Below are positions 58,476 through 64,000 of a stretch of DNA of 64,000 bases, in pieces. The DNA is from Ianthella basta (lineage: Eukaryota > Porifera > Demospongiae > Verongiida > Ianthellidae). Under the pieces are notes generated by a model. It was not told the origin of the DNA, did not search any database, and saw nothing but the letters and a program-made list of their open reading frames with translations. A program made the translations under genes and the position numbers. The stretch lies in the NCBI GenBank assembly GCA_964019415.1, contig OZ025885.1:3125351-3189350 (forward strand), written 5' to 3'. Position 1 is the stretch's first letter; every line of letters starts with the position of its first letter.

Positions 58476-61400
58476 ATGGCGTCAGACAAATCAGGCAATC
58501 GATGGATCTATCCGAAAGCGCGACAGGACGAGTCTGTTGTAGAAGAACTGACTGAAGAGAAGATCAAAATAGCAGACCCATACAGGTATCTCGAGGATCC
58601 CGACTGCGAAGAAACTGCAGCCTTTGTGGACTCCCAGAATAAGATTACTCGTCCTTATCTCGATGCCATTCCTGAAAGGGGAAAGTTCCATGCCAGGTAC
58701 GTGATATATACCTCACACGGCTCAGCGTACATGTATGAAGCCATGCCTACAGCGCCGGGTACGTTACTGTACAGCTAAGACCCTCGGTGATCTACAGCTG
58801 GCGCTAATTAGCTCACACAGTTGCTGCAGCTATAAGCACACGTGGTCCCCGGTGTGTTTTGACTAGGAGCATGTGCAGGTGACCTGTTGTTTCGGTGCAC
58901 AGCCTAATCCTGAAACACAACACATCACCACAACACATCACCACAACTGCTGTGTCATGAACCACAGGGAGTTCCCAGCATTTGTGTTTAGACCATGCAT
59001 AAGGCGTATAAGGCTGTTCACTAGTGCATTCACCAGACAGTTGTGCCAGCAGGGGTCGGGTAAACAGAACAAACAGAACAGACCACCGGCCCAGTCGTAC
59101 CTAGAGATGTGTTTGAACATGTTTTCACACGCATGTACATACATGACAGGAATACTCTCTTCACCCGATCCATTCACTGCACTGTGCAGGTGTACAAGTA
59201 CTCGAGTACTTGCTTGTTGCATGTGTCTGTAGCTATGTAGATTGGCGTTGGCATGTATGGATGTACGTACATGTGTATGCATGTACATGTGTATATGTGT
59301 GAGTGCATGTGTAAACAGTGTGTAGGGGTGGCAAGCAGGTTGTCTGTTACATGAGTGCAGCTGTGACACAAGGTGATTGTGCAAGTGGGGTCTCTGGTTA
59401 CCATGGCGCCCTACTTGGTGTGATTAGTGGGAGCAGTATGTGTCAAAAGGTTGTGTTATGCATCTTCCTGCTGTTGAACGCAGCGCCATTTGTTTAGTGG
59501 TTACCGGTGTCATCCACTTTGCCCTGTCTGCCAAAGTTGTCCTGAGGTTGGACATTGAAGCATGTCAGAACAGCTGAGTTTACTGGTCTGTACGCATCCT
59601 GAACTGTGAAATCTGTTAAACTATAGGTTTGAGATTGAGAGGGGCTGTTATGCAGATCTTGTGCTCCTGGCCATGGCATTTGTCTCTTCACTGGCCTTCC
59701 ATGGCATTTGCGGTGACCAAGGTATAACTTGTGAAATCTTCTTCAATTGATTTTGGTACATACCTGAATGTCTTCCTGCTGTTGTCTCCCTTTGTCCTTT
59801 GGCTGGTTTGATTCAGTTTTGTGTTGAGAACTGCTGAAGACTTCAGCTTAGAGATGGGTTTGCTGCTGTCTTAAGTGGCATTGTGAACAACCTGCTCAGC
59901 TATCTGACAGCATTGCTTTGTCTGCTCTCAGCTAAATTTGTGTCTCCTGTACAGAAATTCTACTGGAGAAGCATTGAATGCTGAATTCTATATTGTTTAT
60001 TGGCGATGCATGGGGATTGAATAATAGGCTGTCCTACGTATATAGGCATATGCATTACTACTGTATTTGATGTATAGATCCTTTGTAATGTTTGTGAGGT
60101 CCTGAGGGGCTGGGTAGTTCATCAATGATAGCTTGGTTCACACTAGCCAAGAATTCATGAGCATGCATCTTGTTGCTATGGTACAATTGAAATGACAGCC
60201 TCCTCACATTGCACTTCCTGAGAAGTGTTCAGTGATCAATCACAAAAGTATGAACATTCAACCTGTGCCTCTCCTACACATGGCCAAGTGACCAAGGCCC
60301 TCATCTGCTGCAATGCACAATATGTGCATATTGTTCATACCACAGCCTCAAGATGGGTTCTCCACAACTGTCTTCCTGGGTAGCATTTGATATTTCCCTC
60401 TTGCATGGGATGTATTACCCACCAAAATGAGTGTCTGTTGCCATAGCAATGGGGGACAAGTAGTGTATATTACTATACCATTTGCTGCTGAAATAACCTG
60501 CACACTTGAGACCTGCACTAAGTGTGGTGTCTTGCCATTGGACCTTAGAGGATGCATCACTTCATCCACTTCTATCTTCACTGTCATTCCTATATCAGTG
60601 TTTGTGCTGTTAACTGGGATGGGATGATGGACGTGGTGACATCACCGCTCACGTGTCATACACAAATGTTTGAAGCTGTATATGTTGTATTGTACTAACG
60701 TACGTACATTCATATAGTGCTGCAGTGAAGTCAGATTCAGTACAAATGGGCGATTAAGTGGGATGGCTGTATCCTGGTTGTGGTAGGGATGAAAAGCTGC
60801 TGGGTTAGGGAGGAAGCGGTAAAGGCTTAGAGCTACGTATGATTTCTACTGGTTGTGTGTACAGTAGGTGATCTTTCTGATTGGTTTCTGGCCCATTGTA
60901 AGAAGAGCTTCTCAGCTAGATCTTGGCTGAATACCCCGTGCACATGACACTGCCCCTGTCATGCTCAAATCTGAGTAGTGGGGTCAGTTGGGGGTGGGAT
61001 CTGCAGCAGTGATTTCACACAAAGGCCTACTCTTGTTATTCTTTTGCCCTTCTCACATGCTGTCAATTTGTACTGTCACTTTGTTAATCTTGTACCCATT
61101 TCCTGGTGCAGTGTTGACACAGCAAATGTGCCCAAAGGCCAAATCACAACTTAGTCAGACATTTCACAAGCCTGCAGCGTTGTCTTCATTAGTGAATGAT
61201 TAACACTTGCAGGCAAAGAGATGTGTATAAGGACAAACTAAGCAGATAAGCAATGATATAGTCACGAGAGGCATCCATGTACAGTAAGCAATGAGAGTGG
61301 CCTCAACATTCAAAGTGGGTTCATGAAACAATGAATGATGCTAGAAACTACTCATGATGCGTATGGCTCCATCAGCACCTCTTTTTACTGAAAACCCGGC

Positions 61401-62845
61401 ACCCACACAGATCAATACTTGGCTGATAGAATAGATATTCACACCACGTCCATTATAGATAGGGAGGATGATTTTGAGCGTAATGAATCACGTGGTACAG
61501 TTTTTTGACACAAGACGTTTCGGTCCCAGGGGACCTTCTTCAGTTGTACAAAAAACAGACCAATGATCTGTTTTGTACAATCTGATCTGATCTGTTTTTT
61601 GTACAACTGAAAAAGTTCCCCTTGGAACCAAAACATCTTGTGTCAAAAAACTGTACCACGTGATTCATTACACTCAAAATCATCCCCCTATCTATACTTG
61701 GCTTATCGATCTCACCATCCATTCACACACAAGAGAGCAGTCATTTGGACACTGATGCACAGAGCTGAGCCTCCTCATGGTCAGGAATGAACCAGCTGGA
61801 GGAGGAGAAGCTCTTCACCAAGGCCCTCCAGAGGAGAGGGTATCCTGCATGCTTCATCTGCAGGAACACCAGCTTGCAGGCTAACCAGAGGCCGCCTGAC
61901 AGCAGTGAGAGGCGTGTGTCACTGACCCTTCCATACCTCTGTGGTTTGTAAGAGTCCCTTTGTATGGTGTTGAGTGCATTGGGCATCCAAGTCACCTTCT
62001 GTCCCTTCTGGACTCCAAGACAGGGGTTGGTGCACCCCAAGAACCTTGTTCTGATGAACTGCAGGGAGGTCTAAAACAGCTCATGTGCTGAGTGTCACAG
62101 ATGACACCTGTGGACACTCATCTGTATATTGGGCAGACAAGCCGATTCCTTAACCACTGTTTACATGAGCAACGCTGTCTCTATAAAGAATGGAAGCATG
62201 ATGGCAGCCTCCTGGCTAAAGGTCTTCTGAGATTGAATGAAAAAGTATACTACAGAACTAATTGGCAACTACTGTAGTGACAATCTCATTTCACCTGATA
62301 GTGCTCTGCTTACCTTTCTAATGTCATACAGTCTTACTTCACAACTCATCACGCCGTCTCTTCTGGTCCTTCCTCTGGGCCTCTTCCTGCTACGCACTTG
62401 CCCTCTCATCGTTCTTTCCCATAAGCTGCCATGATTCACCATCACCTTATCTCTTCCTCTCTTTTCACCTTTACCTTCACTGATTCTTGCTGTTACCTTA
62501 CCCTTTTATTGCACTTCCTTGATACTCTCATGCAAATGCCCTATGTTCTGTCTGTACTATGTTGCTTGCTACACCTCCCTGCCCCCAATCCTTTACCCAA
62601 TGTCCCTTTCTTCCTCTCCCATCCCCTCCCTCTCTCACATGCTTCCATGCCTCTCCGCATCCACACTTTCCCCACTCCCCTCCCTTCGTCTTTCTCACAC
62701 ATCCCCTCCCTTCCCCCCTCCCATCTCCTCCCTTCCCCTCTCTGTGCAGGATGACAGAGCTCTACAACTACCAGAAGTACTCCACCCCCTTCAAGCGAGG
62801 TAGTCGGTACTTCTACCATCACAACAGTGGACTGCAGAACCAGTT
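58476..62845 (+). CDS. PREP: Prolyl endopeptidase, N-terminal exons (3'-partial)
   Basis: Cytosolic serine protease of the S9A family that cuts short peptides after proline. Exon 1 is 58476-58696 and exon 2 62750-62845 (phases fit; about 105 residues). Family signatures of the N-terminal region are clear: [27 protein letters not shown] (compare DPY.WLEDPDSE.T.AFVE.QNKIT) and [31 protein letters not shown]. The beta-propeller and the Ser-Asp-His catalytic domain lie beyond the window; I found no third exon before 64000. [19 protein letters not shown] is a divergent leader. The 4 kb intron 1 holds a Penelope-like relic and a hammerhead palindrome. Confidence 0.95.
58697..61454. other. PREP intron 1, left part
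   Basis: No supported gene. Open frames here are short with no recognisable product. 59225-59310 is rich in TGTATG/ACATGT steps. Confidence 0.5.
61455..61692. mobile_element. ~240-bp palindrome with hammerhead cores in both arms
   Basis: The left arm (ATAGATAGGGAGGATGATTT) is the complement of the right arm ending AAATCATCCCCCTATCTATA. Both arms contain TTTTTTGACACAAGAYGTTT or its complement. The left arm carries an intact minus-strand hammerhead. The plus-strand copy in the right arm (about 61606-61645) is decayed: CTGAAAA and CAAAACATC in place of CTGAAGA and CGAAACGTC. It lies about 80 bp upstream of a Penelope-like relic. Confidence 0.85.
61510..61547 (-). ncRNA. Hammerhead ribozyme, minimal stem III
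   Basis: Minus strand: stem I arm ACAA (61547-61544), CTGAAGA (61543-61537), spare A, stem II GGTCC-CCTG-GGACC (61535-61522), GAAA (61521-61518), CGTC, stem I arm TTGT (61513-61510). Predicted cleavage follows the C at 61514. All conserved core bases present. Confidence 0.75.
61775..62280 (+). pseudogene. Penelope-like element relic (linker + GIY-YIG endonuclease)
   Basis: Frames read [65 protein letters not shown], and then a GIY-YIG-type [20 protein letters not shown] with [13 protein letters not shown]. Order and motifs (..A...GYP, PY..G.SE, I...F.P..TLR..LVHPKD, .YIGQT.R.L..RL.EH) are those of the 3' part of Penelope-like retroelements. Stops and frameshifts present. Sense orientation in PREP intron 1. 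Confidence 0.75.
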
Positions 62846-62847
62846 GT

Positions 62848-63052
62848 GAGTAATTAGACACACCACACTTCCTGTGAGTAAGCAAGTACACCACACTTCC
62901 TGTGAGTAAACAAGTACACCACACCTCCTGTGAGTAAACAAGTACACCACACTTCCTGTGAGTAAACAGGTACACCACACTTCCTGTGAGTAAACAGGTA
63001 CACCACACTTCCTGTGAGTAAACAAGTATACACCACACTTCCTGTGAATGTA
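62848..63052. repeat. 28-bp tandem repeat derived from a splice donor
   Basis: About seven copies of GTACACCACACTTCCTGTGA plus GTAAACAA start right after PREP exon 2 (donor TT|gtgagta at 62846). Each unit carries CCTGTGAGTAA, a near-perfect 5' splice-site consensus. Confidence 0.92.
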
Positions 63053-63689
63053 CATACACCATTCATTAAACAGTGCACCACCGCACTGTCACCTTTTGCC
63101 CCAAGCAGTGATGCATGAGATGTTGTGCATTAGCAAACAGATCTAGATGTGACTTTGAGCGATGTGTGATTTATGAACACTTGTGCAGTCTCTCACGAAT
63201 TGCACTGTTCCCACCTCACTGCCAAAGACAGAGACAGATGCCATCTAGTCTCTTGTGTGCAATTGGATATATTCTGTAGTAACCTGATGGATGTATCACC
63301 TCCACTAGAATGCTGCTGTATGCGGTAGTGGTGAAGCAGGCAATATAGCTGTGGTGTCAGTCACCTTTGATGGGTGCTGACTGGTGGGTGTGCGGGTTAG
63401 GACAGGACACTTGGTAGACAATGATTGACAGGGTTTCAGCCTTGTTCCTGGGTGGTTTGCATTCCAAGGCAGAGTGGACCAACTGCTCACATGTGTGCAC
63501 TGCCTTATTCGTACTCCACACCAGTGACTGTGAAGATGTGTGTTATCTATGTGTTGGCTATAGGTATGTTACTGGTTTGGGATGGAGTACACGCAGTGAC
63601 AGCTGTTGCAGACACGCAGGACCCACATGTATTAGTGTAGGGATGTAGTGAGAGACAGTGCATGCGTTCTTGCTTTGTGTTGCTTCTGG
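63053..63689. other. PREP intron 2, no feature seen
   Basis: No exon matching the next PREP segment (RVLYVQ...FLDPN) was found here or to the end of the window. Nothing else is supported. Confidence 0.5.
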
Positions 63690-63860
63690 AGTGTGCTTGG
63701 AGGTGTGGCTTGGAGGTGTGGCCTGGAGGTGTGGCCTGGAGGTGGGGCCTGGAAGTGGTGCCTGGAAGTGGGGCCTGAAGGCGTGCCCTGGAGGTGTGGC
63801 CTGGCGGTGTAGCTTGGAGGTGTGGCTTGGAGGTGTGGCCTGGAGGTGTGGCTTGTGGCT
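63690..63860. repeat. 10-bp tandem repeat (GGAGGTGTGGCCT)
   Basis: Degenerate tandem copies of TGGAGGTGTGGCC / TGGAAGTGGGGCC. The open frame over it is a repeat artefact. Confidence 0.9.
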
Positions 63861-64000
63861 GTGCTGCCCCCTGCAGTAATGGAGTTGGCGTGGGGCTTCA
63901 ACTGTATCGCTAGCTGCAGCAGCGCACATACGTACGTATGTACAGTACAGTTCCCTGCAGGAATCTTTGGATATGATAGCATGCAGTGTGCAAAGGAATT

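Overview
This is a stretch of an invertebrate animal nuclear genome. Genes are split into many small exons with GT-AG introns, encode animal-type proteins (a HEY-class bHLH-Orange repressor, CEP97, VPS39, HDDC2, prolyl endopeptidase) and sit among dinucleotide microsatellites, MITE-like inverted repeats, non-LTR and Penelope-like retroelement relics. I cannot name the species. Compact genes and the repeat mix would suit a sponge, cnidarian or another non-vertebrate animal. One 200-N assembly gap is present.

Layout: 1-3.2 kb is repeat-rich (a CRE-bearing MITE, an ~810 bp palindrome, a poly-C tract and the gap). 3.2-15.8 kb (+) is VPS39, 22 recognised exons, lacking only the first ~27 codons. 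17.4-18.1 kb (-) is an intronless EFG1-type rRNA-processing gene, divergent from CEP97 at 18.2-26.5 kb (+, 7 exons, 1201 codons, reading frame intact). 27.6-31.3 kb (-) is a HEY-type gene (5 exons, 287 aa), divergent from HDDC2 at 31.5-55.4 kb (+), which has a ~19 kb intron holding a 3.6 kb satellite of 28-bp units, MITEs, a Penelope-like relic and a hammerhead-ribozyme palindrome. 57.1-58.3 kb (-) is an unrecognised coiled-coil protein, divergent from PREP at 58.5 kb (+), whose first two exons are in the window.

The genes are not one pathway: VPS39 acts in HOPS endolysosomal tethering, EFG1 in 18S rRNA maturation, CEP97 in centriole/cilium control, HEY in Notch-type transcriptional repression, HDDC2 in nucleotide metabolism and PREP in peptide cleavage. 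What links them is architecture: three head-to-head pairs separated by only 113, 196 and 154 bp, two with a perfect TGACGTCA site between the start codons and the third with a TGACG half-site. The HEY/HDDC2 pair is also adjacent and divergent in humans (HEY2/HDDC2), so it is a candidate ancient microsynteny.

The most interesting non-coding signal is a recurring hammerhead ribozyme core (CTGANGA, stem II, GAAAC) with almost no stem III. Three copies are intact with matching stem I arms. Several decayed copies lie in palindromic or Penelope-like contexts.
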